Positions 45,302-53,902 of a stretch of DNA of 64,000 bases are shown piece by piece. The notes below the pieces were generated by a model that saw only the letters and a program-made list of their open reading frames with translations, was not told the DNA's origin and searched no databases. Origin of the DNA: Neoalteromonas arenosi (GTDB lineage Bacteria > Pseudomonadota > Gammaproteobacteria > Enterobacterales > Alteromonadaceae); NCBI RefSeq assembly GCF_030362855.1, contig NZ_JAUCBP010000007.1:558675-622674 (forward strand), read 5' to 3'. The position numbers were made by a program, and so were the translations under genes. How positions within the stretch are numbered: position 1 is the stretch's first letter; the number at the start of each line of letters is the position of its first letter.

Positions 45302-47983
45302 ATGTCTAAACGGTTTTTATCCGTTCTTTTATTAAGCGCTGTCAGTGCGTTTAGTTCGCCTTTGTTACACGCTGAAGCCGACTCCTTCCCACCCATGTGG
45401 CCAAATGTAGAATACACTGCACAAGTACCTACATTTAAGGACGTGCTCGGTTATAACGTGGGTGAGCGGATCACTCATCACAGCGATATGATTCGGTTCT
45501 TTGAAGCCCTTAAACACGCAGCCCCAGATCGTGTGAAATTAGTTGAATACGCCAAGAGTTGGGAAGGGCGCAGTCTCATCTATGTGGCGATAGGAAAGCC
45601 TGAATACATCAGTAATTTAGAGCAATTTGCTACAGACATGCAGGCGCTAGCCGATCCACGTGTGACCAACAAATCGCAAGCTGACCAACTCAAAGCAAGA
45701 TTACCGGCTTCAGTTTGGTTGCAATATGCGGTGCATGGCAACGAAATCAGTGGTACCGACGCAGCCATGCAGATGGCCTATCATTTACTAGCGGCGTCGC
45801 AAGATCCGGTGGTGCAGACAATCTTAGACAATACCATCGTATTTATTGACCCATTACAAAACCCCGATGGACGTACGCGTTTCACCACGCGCTACTATGC
45901 AACTGTTGGCATGGAGCACAGCAGCGACCGAGTCAGTGCTGAGCAAAATGAACCATGGCCAAGTGGCAGAACCAATCACTACTTGTTCGATATGAACCGC
46001 GATTGGTTACCCATTTCTCAACCAGAAACGCAAGGCAGAGTTGCAGCATTGAACAAATTCAAGCCACTCGTTGCGGTAGACATACACGAGATGGGGGGCG
46101 ATATGACTTATTATTTCGCGCCAGCAGCCGAACCTTTTAACCCGCATATGACCGCACAGCAAATTGCCAATATGAATGCAATTGGCCGCAATCACGGTAA
46201 GCATTTTGACGAATTTGGATTTGATTATTTTACCCGGGAGATATTTGATGCCTTTTATCCGGGTTATGGTGATAGCTGGCCAACCTTTTACGGCGCGTCG
46301 GCTTCCACCTATGAAGTCGGTTCTGCGCGAGGCCATCACTTTATGCGTCGTACCGGAGATGTACTAACGTATTGGGACACCGTACAACAACAATTTATCG
46401 CTTCAGTTTCAACCGCTGAAGGTACAGCACTGAATCGTGAGCAGCTGTTGAACGATTTCTATCAATACCAAGTGACTGCGATTAGCGAAGGCAAAAAGAA
46501 TGATGAACGGGTGTATATCATTCCAACTCAAGACAATCGCGAAGGCACGCATCGCTTAGTCACGTTAATGGCAGAGCACGGTGTGGAAGTGCGCAAAGCG
46601 AGTGAAAATTTTAAAGCGTGTGGCGTCAATTATCCTGCCGGCAGTTACTTTATCGATACAGCGCAACCCAGAGGTCGATTCGTAACCACAACCTTTACCG
46701 ACCAAGTAGATATGGATGCTGACTTTTTGCGTGAACAAGAGCGGCGTCGCGAGCGCAATCTCAACGATCAAATTTATGACGTGACGGGTTGGTCTTTGCC
46801 AATGATGTACAATGTCCAAGCAAATGCTTGTGATCGCGAGGTTAAGGCAGATAACGAACTTATTGGCAAAACCGAAGAACTCGCTGGAACGGTTAACAAT
46901 CCCGATGCCAGTGTTGGTTTTGTTGTGGCTTGGGGCGATATGGCTGCCGGACGATTTTTAACAATGGCACTGCGCGAGGGGCTACAGGTTAAAAGCGCTA
47001 ACGAAGCGTTTATGCTGGAAGGTAATCAAGCGTTTCCCGCGGGTTCGCTGATTATTGAAAAACGCGCGAATGGTAAAGATATCGCCGATCAAGTCGCGCA
47101 GATAGCAAAAGCAACCGGAGCGATAGTTCAAGGTGTAGATTCAAGCTGGGTGATTCAAGGGCCAAGTTTTGGTAGTCCACGCACGATGATAATGACAGCA
47201 CCCAAAGTGGCGATAGCATGGGACGCTCCAACGTCTTCACTAAGTGCAGGGAATACCCGATTTGTGATTGAACGTCAGCTTGGCTACCCGGTAACGGCGA
47301 TCCGAACGGAGCAATTAACCTATGCTGATCTGGGCAATTACGACGTATTGATTTTACCAGAAGGCAATTACGCCGGTGTGCTTGGGCAATCAGGCGCAGA
47401 CAACCTGCGCGATTGGGTTCAGCAGGGCGGCATTTTGATTGCACTTGGCAGTGCAAACCGATTTACTACTAATGCAGACTATGGCTTGCTGGATGTTAAT
47501 CGAGAGCTTGCCTTCCGCGATGCAGGGGAAGGTAATGCCGACTCACCCCAAGGCACGGTGTCTGGTCAGTTGTTTGATGAGCGCGGTGATTTAGACAATG
47601 CCATCGTCGAGGCGCACACCCATTTGCCGTCTGTATCAGGTGCACTCGCTAATATTGAAGTCGACCAAGAGCATTGGTTAACAGCTGGTGTTGATAGCAG
47701 CCTTGTTGCGCTTGCCTACGGACGCGACGTATACACGCCAATTAAGTTAGATTCAGGTAAGAATCTGGCGTGGTTTAAAGGCAAAGATGAGCTTTTAGCC
47801 AGTGGTTATTTATGGGACGACAACAAAGCTCAGTTGGCCTACAAACCATTTCTGATCTATCAACCTACAGGCAATGGAATGGTCATTGGTTATACCCAAT
47901 CACCCACAATCCGTGCGTACTTAGAAGGACTTAATGTCCTGTTGACTAATACTATTTTCCGCTCAGCAGCCGCTGTTCAGTGA
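45302..47983 (+). CDS. M14-like zinc carboxypeptidase fused to a GATase-like domain, exported
   Basis: The product is 893 residues. A signal peptide ends near LLHAEAD. The M14 zinc site is His145/Glu148 in VHGNEISG and His262 in VDIHEMGG, and the general-base Glu is likely Glu338 in STYEVGSA, matching the TFEL of carboxypeptidase A. RNRDWLPISQPETQ-like NRDWL is nearby. From about residue 530 a class-I glutamine-amidotransferase-like (flavodoxin-like) domain follows: VGFVVAWGD, APKVAIAWD, YDVLILPEGNYAG, LRDWVQQGGILIALG. M14 proteins with such a C-terminal extension are a known but poorly studied group. It should act in the periplasm or outside the cell. It is followed by an M24 gene on the same strand. 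Confidence 0.85.
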   Translation: MSKRFLSVLLLSAVSAFSSPLLHAEADSFPPMWPNVEYTAQVPTFKDVLGYNVGERITHHSDMIRFFEALKHAAPDRVKLVEYAKSWEGRSLIYVAIGKPEYISNLEQFATDMQALADPRVTNKSQADQLKARLPASVWLQYAVHGNEISGTDAAMQMAYHLLAASQDPVVQTILDNTIVFIDPLQNPDGRTRFTTRYYATVGMEHSSDRVSAEQNEPWPSGRTNHYLFDMNRDWLPISQPETQGRVAALNKFKPLVAVDIHEMGGDMTYYFAPAAEPFNPHMTAQQIANMNAIGRNHGKHFDEFGFDYFTREIFDAFYPGYGDSWPTFYGASASTYEVGSARGHHFMRRTGDVLTYWDTVQQQFIASVSTAEGTALNREQLLNDFYQYQVTAISEGKKNDERVYIIPTQDNREGTHRLVTLMAEHGVEVRKASENFKACGVNYPAGSYFIDTAQPRGRFVTTTFTDQVDMDADFLREQERRRERNLNDQIYDVTGWSLPMMYNVQANACDREVKADNELIGKTEELAGTVNNPDASVGFVVAWGDMAAGRFLTMALREGLQVKSANEAFMLEGNQAFPAGSLIIEKRANGKDIADQVAQIAKATGAIVQGVDSSWVIQGPSFGSPRTMIMTAPKVAIAWDAPTSSLSAGNTRFVIERQLGYPVTAIRTEQLTYADLGNYDVLILPEGNYAGVLGQSGADNLRDWVQQGGILIALGSANRFTTNADYGLLDVNRELAFRDAGEGNADSPQGTVSGQLFDERGDLDNAIVEAHTHLPSVSGALANIEVDQEHWLTAGVDSSLVALAYGRDVYTPIKLDSGKNLAWFKGKDELLASGYLWDDNKAQLAYKPFLIYQPTGNGMVIGYTQSPTIRAYLEGLNVLLTNTIFRSAAAVQ

Positions 47984-47994
47984 GTACTCGTAAA

Positions 47995-48025
47995 GACCGA
48001 TGTGGAGTAATAACCCATATCGGTC
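47995..48025 (+). other. 11-bp intercistronic hairpin without a T-run
   Basis: GACCGATGTGG (47995-48005) pairs with CCATATCGGTC (48015-48025), one G-U pair, loop of nine. No T-run follows, so it is not a simple terminator; it may stabilise the upstream mRNA end or mark a cut site. Confidence 0.4.
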
Positions 48026-48045
48026 GTTGCTGCGCGGTTTGTGAA

Positions 48046-48075
48046 TTGATCCTTTTTCCCAAACGCTGGCATACT
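48046..48075 (+). promoter_or_regulatory. Candidate promoter of the M24 peptidase gene
   Basis: TTGATC (48046-48051), 18-base spacer, CATACT (48070-48075) with an extended TGG before it. The leader would be about 25 bases, with AAGAAG as ribosome site. Confidence 0.5.
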
Positions 48076-48107
48076 AGCTAGGGAACAAACTACAAGAAGA
48101 ACAAACT

Positions 48108-49454
48108 ATGCGACTAACTCTGACTCTATTGCTCGTGTTCGCAGCTACACAAGCGTTTGCTAACAACTATACTCAAGGGCGACAAATCACCGAGATGCCG
48201 GATGTTTTGTCGTTCAAAGAGCGTGTTGAGCCACTCAATACCATGGTGGTCGACCGCTTGGATAACCTCTTACCAAAGCTAATGGATGAAGCCGACTTGG
48301 ACATGTGGTTGGTGATCAATAGAGAATACGGTGAAGACCGTCTTTTCTACACCTTGGTACCACAACCCACCTTTGCAGCGCGCCGTACGACCATCTTAGT
48401 CTTCGCGCGACAAGCTGATGGTTCAGTTGAACGCTTTAGTGTAAGCCGCTACGCCATTGGTGATGTGTATGCCACTGTGTGGGATGGTGGTACCAAAGAG
48501 CAGCAATGGCAGCGGCTGGCTGAAGTCATCGCCGAACGCGATCCCAAGCGTATCGGCATCAATATCAGCAAAGACTGGGCGTTGGCTGACGGTTTAAGCG
48601 TTGGGTTGCACAATCAGCTACTGAAGTATCTTCCGGAAAAGTATCAGCAGCGATTAGTGAGTGCACAAGATTTGGTTGTGCGTTGGTTGGAAACGCGCAG
48701 TGAAATGGAATTAAATGTTTATCCGCAAGTGGTTACCATTGCACGCCGCGTTATCGCAGAAGCCTTTTCGAATAAAGTGATTACGCCAGGCGTGACTACA
48801 ACACAAGATATTGCTTGGTATCTTCGTGAGCGCTTTGAAGAGCTGCAAGTTCGTCCTTGGTTCCAACCTTATGTAAACATTCAGCGTCAAGGTGATAAAA
48901 CCACTAAGGACGATGTATTTATGGGGGTCTACGGTCGTACAGTACTACCCGGAGACATTATTCATACTGATGTGGGCATTTGTTATTTGAATATGTGTAC
49001 TGATACGCAAGAAATGGCCTATGTATTGAAAATGGATGAAACTGATGCACCACAAGGGCTAAAAGATGCGATGGCTGTTGGCAACCAATGGCAAGACATC
49101 CTCACCGGAAATTTTGTCACGGGTCATACGGGCAATGAAATTCTCGCCAATACGATTAAGGATAGTGAGTCTCAAGGGATCATTAGCAGCACATATACTC
49201 ACCCATTGGGGTTCGTTGGTCATGCCAGTGGCCCCACAATTGGTATGTGGGATAATCAGGGCCCAACACCTATTCAAGGCGATTGGCCTTTATATCCCAA
49301 TACAGGCTATGCAATTGAAGGGAACATCAGTACGCAATTACCAGAATGGGACAATCAGTGGATCCAGATCAAACTGGAGCAAAGCGCTGTATTTGATGGT
49401 GAAACGGTTTGGTATTTAGCTGGACGCCAAACTCAATGGCACCTGATTCGTTAG
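48108..49454 (+). CDS. M24-family metallopeptidase (Xaa-Pro-type aminopeptidase), exported
   Basis: The product is 448 residues with a signal peptide ending near TQAFANN. The N-terminal creatinase-like domain precedes a pita-bread fold with metal ligands Asp288 (HTDVGI) and Asp299 (CTDTQEM), spaced as in the family, His in GFVGHASGP, Glu in AIEGN and Glu in IKLEQS. It removes N-terminal residues before proline from peptides, probably in the periplasm. It has its own candidate promoter and ends at a strong bidirectional terminator. It is adjacent to the M14-like gene, part of the peptide region. Confidence 0.87.
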   Translation: MRLTLTLLLVFAATQAFANNYTQGRQITEMPDVLSFKERVEPLNTMVVDRLDNLLPKLMDEADLDMWLVINREYGEDRLFYTLVPQPTFAARRTTILVFARQADGSVERFSVSRYAIGDVYATVWDGGTKEQQWQRLAEVIAERDPKRIGINISKDWALADGLSVGLHNQLLKYLPEKYQQRLVSAQDLVVRWLETRSEMELNVYPQVVTIARRVIAEAFSNKVITPGVTTTQDIAWYLRERFEELQVRPWFQPYVNIQRQGDKTTKDDVFMGVYGRTVLPGDIIHTDVGICYLNMCTDTQEMAYVLKMDETDAPQGLKDAMAVGNQWQDILTGNFVTGHTGNEILANTIKDSESQGIISSTYTHPLGFVGHASGPTIGMWDNQGPTPIQGDWPLYPNTGYAIEGNISTQLPEWDNQWIQIKLEQSAVFDGETVWYLAGRQTQWHLIR

Positions 49455-49463
49455 GATTCTTGT

Positions 49464-49495
49464 AAAAAAAGAGCAGCCAAACAGCTGCTCTTTTT
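49464..49495. terminator. Bidirectional rho-independent terminator
   Basis: GAGCAGC / GCTGCTC stem with a six-base loop, A-run before and T-run after. It separates the M24 gene (+) from the S9 gene (-). Confidence 0.9.
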
Positions 49496-49509
49496 ATTTC
49501 TGGATAGGC

Positions 49510-51591
49510 TTATTCTTTTTCGCTTGCATCATTTTGCGTGCGGTACTTTTCAAACCAAGCAATGATACTTTCGATTTTGCCAATCATCCGAGAAGGCTTA
49601 CTGGCAATCCCATGCGAGGCACCGGGGACTTTAATCAAAATTGTGTCGACTTTGCGCAGCTTTAACGCTTGATAAAACTGCTCGGTCTCAGACATTGGGG
49701 TGCGCTTATCTTCTACACCTGTCATCAACAGTGTCGGAGTCTTTACATTGCCAACCAGCGATAATGGCGAACGCTGCCAGTAATGCTCAACTTCTTCCCA
49801 CGGCATGCCCGGAAATTGATGAGGTATTTGATACATACCGCTATCCGCTGTTAAGACTTTAGATAACCAATTGATTACTGGCTTTGATACCGCTGCCGCT
49901 TTGAAGCGGTCGGTCAGACCAATTGCGTACGCTGAGGCAATGCCACCCGCTGAACCACCTGCAATAAAGAGTTGTTCTGGATCAGCGATACCCATCTCAA
50001 TGAGTGTATCAATGCCAGACATATGGTCTGCAAAGTCGTATTCAGATGAGTACTTGTTTTGCAGCAGTAATGCAAAGCGCTCACCATAACCGGTCGAGCC
50101 ACGGTGGTTACTGTAAAACACTACATAACCTTCGGCTGCCATGCGTTGCAGTTCTGCTGTAAATACCGGACCATAAGCTAAGTGCGGGCCACCGTGGATC
50201 TCTGTGACCAACGGATACCTTTTACTGGCGTCGTAGTTCGGTGGCAAGATATACCAGCCTTGGATCTCTTCACCATCAATCGAAGATTGATAAACGACTT
50301 CTTTAACTTCCCCTAAGGTTTTATGGCCAAAGACATCTTCATTGAGCGCTGTTAACTGTAATTCGGAGCTTCCGCGTTTAACAAACAGATCCGCGGGTCT
50401 ATCCGTTCTACCTCTGGTAAAAGCGACCACGCCATCGGCGGCATGGAAAGTACCGCTAGTGTATGGACGACCTAACGAGACGCCGCTCAAGCCAGTGGCA
50501 ATATTTCTGTGCTTGCCGCGCAAGGTTACATAGTCGACCTGTGTAATGCCGCGCAACATTTGTTGATAGTAGATACCGGTGTTGTCATTCCAAATGAAGT
50601 TTGACACCGCATTGTCTACATCTGCACTCAAGTTTCGGTCATTACTGCCATCGATGTCCATAACGTGTAGGTAGCGATTGCGATAGGCCAGTTTTTTATC
50701 GTCGCGGCGAGAGTAGGCAATCATCTCACCATTGGGTGAGACCACTGGGGCAGATTCGCTACCGGGATAATCGGTAATTTGACTGATTACACCCTGCATA
50801 TCCACTTTGTATATATCTGCTTCACCAGGCTCATATTCCCAGTTATCACTGCGATTGGCCGAGAAAAAGATCGCTTGGCTATCAGCAGCAAAACTCAAGG
50901 TGCCGCGATGATGATAATTTCCGCTGGTAAGCTGTCGTGCAGTACCTCCTTCACTGGGGACAATGAAGATATGGGTATAAGCTGGGTCAAGCACGCCTCG
51001 ACCGTCAGCGAGATAGCGGGCACGAGTGATGTACTGAAAACTCTCAGACCATTCAGCCCCCTTCGGTTTGGCCGGCATATTGACTTTTAGTGGTTGCTCT
51101 TTGACATCTACACTCATGGTAAATGCGATCGTTTTACCATCCGGCGACCACGTAATGGAAGAGGGTGATGAAGCGACATTGGTGACTAAAGCCGTTTGCC
51201 CGGAATCCATCCATCTAACGAATAGTTGCGGCTTACCTTCGGTATCAGACAGATAGGCTAATCGCGTACCGTCAGGTGACCACCGTGGCGCATAGTAGTT
51301 TTTTGTCGAAGACAGCAGTGGTCGGTGACTTTCACCTTTGCTATCGGCAATCCAAATGCTCGAACGGGTGGAGTCAGATATGATGTCATTTGAGCGACGC
51401 ACATAAACCACGTGGTCACCATTTGGCGATACTTGGGGGGATGTCGCAACTTCCAGCTGAAAGATATCTTCTGGCTGAAATAAGTGCTGGTCGTTAGTAG
51501 TCTCATTCTCGTGATCATCAGCATGTATTTGCAGCGAGCACAGTGATAAAACGACAGTAGATAACAGCGAAAATTTTGTAGTTATTTTCAT
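49510..51591 (-). CDS. S9-family oligopeptidase, exported (tandem copy 1)
   Basis: The product is 693 residues with signal peptide MKITTKFSLLSTVVLSLCSL and a likely cut after HADD. The N-terminal half is a beta-propeller of TolB/DPP-type repeats (WSPDGTRLAYLS, SPNGEMIAYSR). The hydrolase domain has GGSAGG with Ser547, HGGPH as oxyanion part, NHRGSTGYGE and a His in GASHGIASK near the end. It should cleave short peptides (acyl-aminoacyl or dipeptidyl type). The downstream neighbour of the second S9 gene, it shares its general layout and is a tandem paralogue. A hairpin lies between them. Confidence 0.88.
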   Translation of the reverse strand: MKITTKFSLLSTVVLSLCSLQIHADDHENETTNDQHLFQPEDIFQLEVATSPQVSPNGDHVVYVRRSNDIISDSTRSSIWIADSKGESHRPLLSSTKNYYAPRWSPDGTRLAYLSDTEGKPQLFVRWMDSGQTALVTNVASSPSSITWSPDGKTIAFTMSVDVKEQPLKVNMPAKPKGAEWSESFQYITRARYLADGRGVLDPAYTHIFIVPSEGGTARQLTSGNYHHRGTLSFAADSQAIFFSANRSDNWEYEPGEADIYKVDMQGVISQITDYPGSESAPVVSPNGEMIAYSRRDDKKLAYRNRYLHVMDIDGSNDRNLSADVDNAVSNFIWNDNTGIYYQQMLRGITQVDYVTLRGKHRNIATGLSGVSLGRPYTSGTFHAADGVVAFTRGRTDRPADLFVKRGSSELQLTALNEDVFGHKTLGEVKEVVYQSSIDGEEIQGWYILPPNYDASKRYPLVTEIHGGPHLAYGPVFTAELQRMAAEGYVVFYSNHRGSTGYGERFALLLQNKYSSEYDFADHMSGIDTLIEMGIADPEQLFIAGGSAGGIASAYAIGLTDRFKAAAVSKPVINWLSKVLTADSGMYQIPHQFPGMPWEEVEHYWQRSPLSLVGNVKTPTLLMTGVEDKRTPMSETEQFYQALKLRKVDTILIKVPGASHGIASKPSRMIGKIESIIAWFEKYRTQNDASEKE

Positions 51592-51624
51592 AGTGTTTCA
51601 CATAGATTAAAAGTAGTGGATAGT

Positions 51625-51657
51625 CCATCGCAGAGCCCTTGTATAGACCTGCGATGG
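51625..51657 (-). other. 9-bp hairpin between the tandem S9 genes
   Basis: CCATCGCAG (51625-51633) pairs perfectly with CTGCGATGG (51649-51657) over a 15-base loop. Neither side has a T-run. It lies in the 76-base gap between the paralogous genes and may affect relative expression or RNA processing. Confidence 0.45.
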
Positions 51658-51667
51658 GAGTATTGTT

Positions 51668-53740
51668 TTACTCTGTAGTGTCAGATTGTTCTGGCGTGTG
51701 GTATTTCTCAAACCAAGCCAGAATGTATCCGACCTTGCGTGCTAGGTTAGATGGACGCGCAGCAATACCGTGATAGGCACCTTGGACCCTGACCAGTGAG
51801 CTTTCAACGCCTTCTAGTCGCAAAGCACCGTAATATTGCTCACTTTCACTCATTGGAGTGCGCACATCGAGTTCACCAGTCAATACCATCGTTGGCGTTG
51901 TCACATTGCCAACTAAAGACAGCGGTGAGCGTGACCAATATTGTTCGTAGTCATTCCACGGCAGGTCAGTAAACCAGTAACGCGTCATAAATGTATAGAT
52001 GTCCGAGGTGCCAACCATGCTCGCCCAGTTTATAACAGGCTTGGCGACAACAGCAGCAGCAAAACGGTCGGTGTTGCCAATGATCCAAGCGGTCAATACG
52101 CCACCACCAGAACCGCCAGTGACAAATAATTGAGACTCGTCGATGTAGCCTTTGGCGATAACGCCGTCAACCATATCCATCAAGTCGTTATAATCTTCTG
52201 ATGGATAATTCTTATCAATGGTGTTGGCAAATTCAGCACCGCGTGACGTTGAGCCTCTCGGGTTCCCATACACAACAACATAGCCCGCGGCGGCAAACAG
52301 CTGAACTTCGGTTGAAAACTCAGGGCCATAAGCGGTGTGAGGGCCGCCGTGAATCTCGAGGATCAGTGGATATTTTTGCGTGGGGTCAAAGTCTGGTGGT
52401 GTCACGATCCACGCATTGAGATCGCGCTGATCGACACTGCTTTTTACCGTCATCAGTTCAGGTGCATTTAGCTTTTTATGGCCAAAGACGTCGCTGTTTA
52501 AGTCAGTTAGTTGCGTGACTTTTCCGCGCCGATTAACCACGGCTAAATCCGCTGGTCGAACACCGGATGAGTGGGTGTAAACAACATTATCCCCCGGTGC
52601 GACGTCGTAGTGGCCTGAAGTGTAGGGACGACCAATACTTAAGCCGCCTAATGCATCAGTTTTGGTCGAAATCTTGCCCGCCAAAGTCACATAACCGACA
52701 TGCTTTTTACCGTTGTCATCGTAGCTGAAGTAGATACCTTTGCTGTTATCTGCCCATTGGATGTTGCCTACAGAACGATCCAGATCAGGGGTGAGTCTGC
52801 GAATGTTACTGCCATCAAGCTCCATAACATAAAGTTCGGTGATATGGTTTGAAGTCCCTTGGTCAGCGAAGCCTGTAAACGCAATCATGTCGCCATCGGG
52901 ACTCAGTGTTGGACTACTCTCAGGACCTGTTTCGTTGGTCAACTGAGTGGTTTCACCCGTGATCAAATCAACTTTATGCAAGTCGCTATTAAACACATCG
53001 AAGTCTGAGTCTTCACGAGTGTTGGCTGATACTACAAGACTTTTACCATCGGCTAACCAAGCAATTGAGCCTGCGAAATCATGTGCGCCATGTGTTACCT
53101 GACGTGGCGTACCACCAATAGTTGGTACGACATAAACGTGCAAGTTACCCGGGCGATTCATCCCCAAACCATCGCGTTGAAATAGCGTTTGGTCAATATA
53201 TTGCGCATCATCTGCCCACTCAGCGCCTTTAGGTTTGAACGGCAATGTAAATAACGGTTGCTTTGTTGCCGGGGTGAACATCACAAATGCGATCTGCGAA
53301 CCATCTGGCGAGAAGCTCATGCTACTGGGGCTCATGGCGACATCAGTCACTTTCGCGGTCAAGCCTGAGGCCATATCGCGCACATATATTTGGGTTTTAT
53401 CTTCTTTGCTCGACAGGTAGGCCATTTTTTTACCATCTGGTGAAAATAATGGGCTGTAGTGATTCTTACCGTCAGACAGCAGTGGCAAATGGTTGTCACC
53501 ATCCAAATCGACTGTCCATAGGTTGCGACGTAAACTGTCACTCATAATATCCATGCTACGGCGTTCATACACCACGCTCTCGCCATCAGGCATAACAACC
53601 GGATTGGCGGCATATTCTAGGTTGAAAAGATCTTGATAGGTTAAATGACTTTTGTCGTCGTGTTCAGCGCTTGCATGAGCGTTAAAAAAGGCTGCAACTG
53701 CAAACACAACACTTGCGCGTATCGTCGCTGGTTTATTCAT
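51668..53740 (-). CDS. S9-family oligopeptidase, exported (tandem copy 2)
   Basis: The product is 690 residues with a signal peptide through NAHASAE. A beta-propeller with TolB-like repeats (FSPDGKKMAYLSS, LSPDGDMIAFTG) precedes the alpha/beta-hydrolase domain, with nucleophile Ser544 in GGSGGG, HGGPHTAYGPE, GNPRGSTSRG and His in GAYHGIAAR. It shares domain order and many segments with the downstream S9 gene (MSPSSMSFSPDG versus SSPSSITWSPDG, and IGRPYTSG versus LGRPYTSG), so the pair arose by duplication. It lies beside a TonB-dependent receptor on the same strand, separated by that gene's terminator. It is likely a periplasmic peptidase. Confidence 0.88.
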   Translation of the reverse strand: MNKPATIRASVVFAVAAFFNAHASAEHDDKSHLTYQDLFNLEYAANPVVMPDGESVVYERRSMDIMSDSLRRNLWTVDLDGDNHLPLLSDGKNHYSPLFSPDGKKMAYLSSKEDKTQIYVRDMASGLTAKVTDVAMSPSSMSFSPDGSQIAFVMFTPATKQPLFTLPFKPKGAEWADDAQYIDQTLFQRDGLGMNRPGNLHVYVVPTIGGTPRQVTHGAHDFAGSIAWLADGKSLVVSANTREDSDFDVFNSDLHKVDLITGETTQLTNETGPESSPTLSPDGDMIAFTGFADQGTSNHITELYVMELDGSNIRRLTPDLDRSVGNIQWADNSKGIYFSYDDNGKKHVGYVTLAGKISTKTDALGGLSIGRPYTSGHYDVAPGDNVVYTHSSGVRPADLAVVNRRGKVTQLTDLNSDVFGHKKLNAPELMTVKSSVDQRDLNAWIVTPPDFDPTQKYPLILEIHGGPHTAYGPEFSTEVQLFAAAGYVVVYGNPRGSTSRGAEFANTIDKNYPSEDYNDLMDMVDGVIAKGYIDESQLFVTGGSGGGVLTAWIIGNTDRFAAAVVAKPVINWASMVGTSDIYTFMTRYWFTDLPWNDYEQYWSRSPLSLVGNVTTPTMVLTGELDVRTPMSESEQYYGALRLEGVESSLVRVQGAYHGIAARPSNLARKVGYILAWFEKYHTPEQSDTTE

Positions 53741-53854
53741 AGTGTTCTCTGTCTGGTAAGGTGCTTTATTATATTGCGTTACTAGGCTAGCAGATCAGTC
53801 GCTATAGGGGATCGCATTTCGCCTCTTGAGAATAGCGAGTTAACTCAAGCAATA

Positions 53855-53882
53855 AAAAAGCCGCTCAAGGAGCGGCTTTTTA
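53855..53882. terminator. Rho-independent terminator of the TonB receptor gene (possibly bidirectional)
   Basis: GCCGCTC / GAGCGGC stem with a three-base AAG loop, an A-run on the left and a T-run on the right. It lies 20 bases past the receptor's stop codon on the minus strand. Confidence 0.85.
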
Positions 53883-53902
53883 GTATTCACAGTGATGTGT
53901 GC

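Noticed and set aside
49510-53740. Recent DNA-level tandem duplication of the S9 genes
   Set aside because: The proteins are alike in domain order and many motifs, but the DNA and large parts of the protein sequences differ; the duplication is old.
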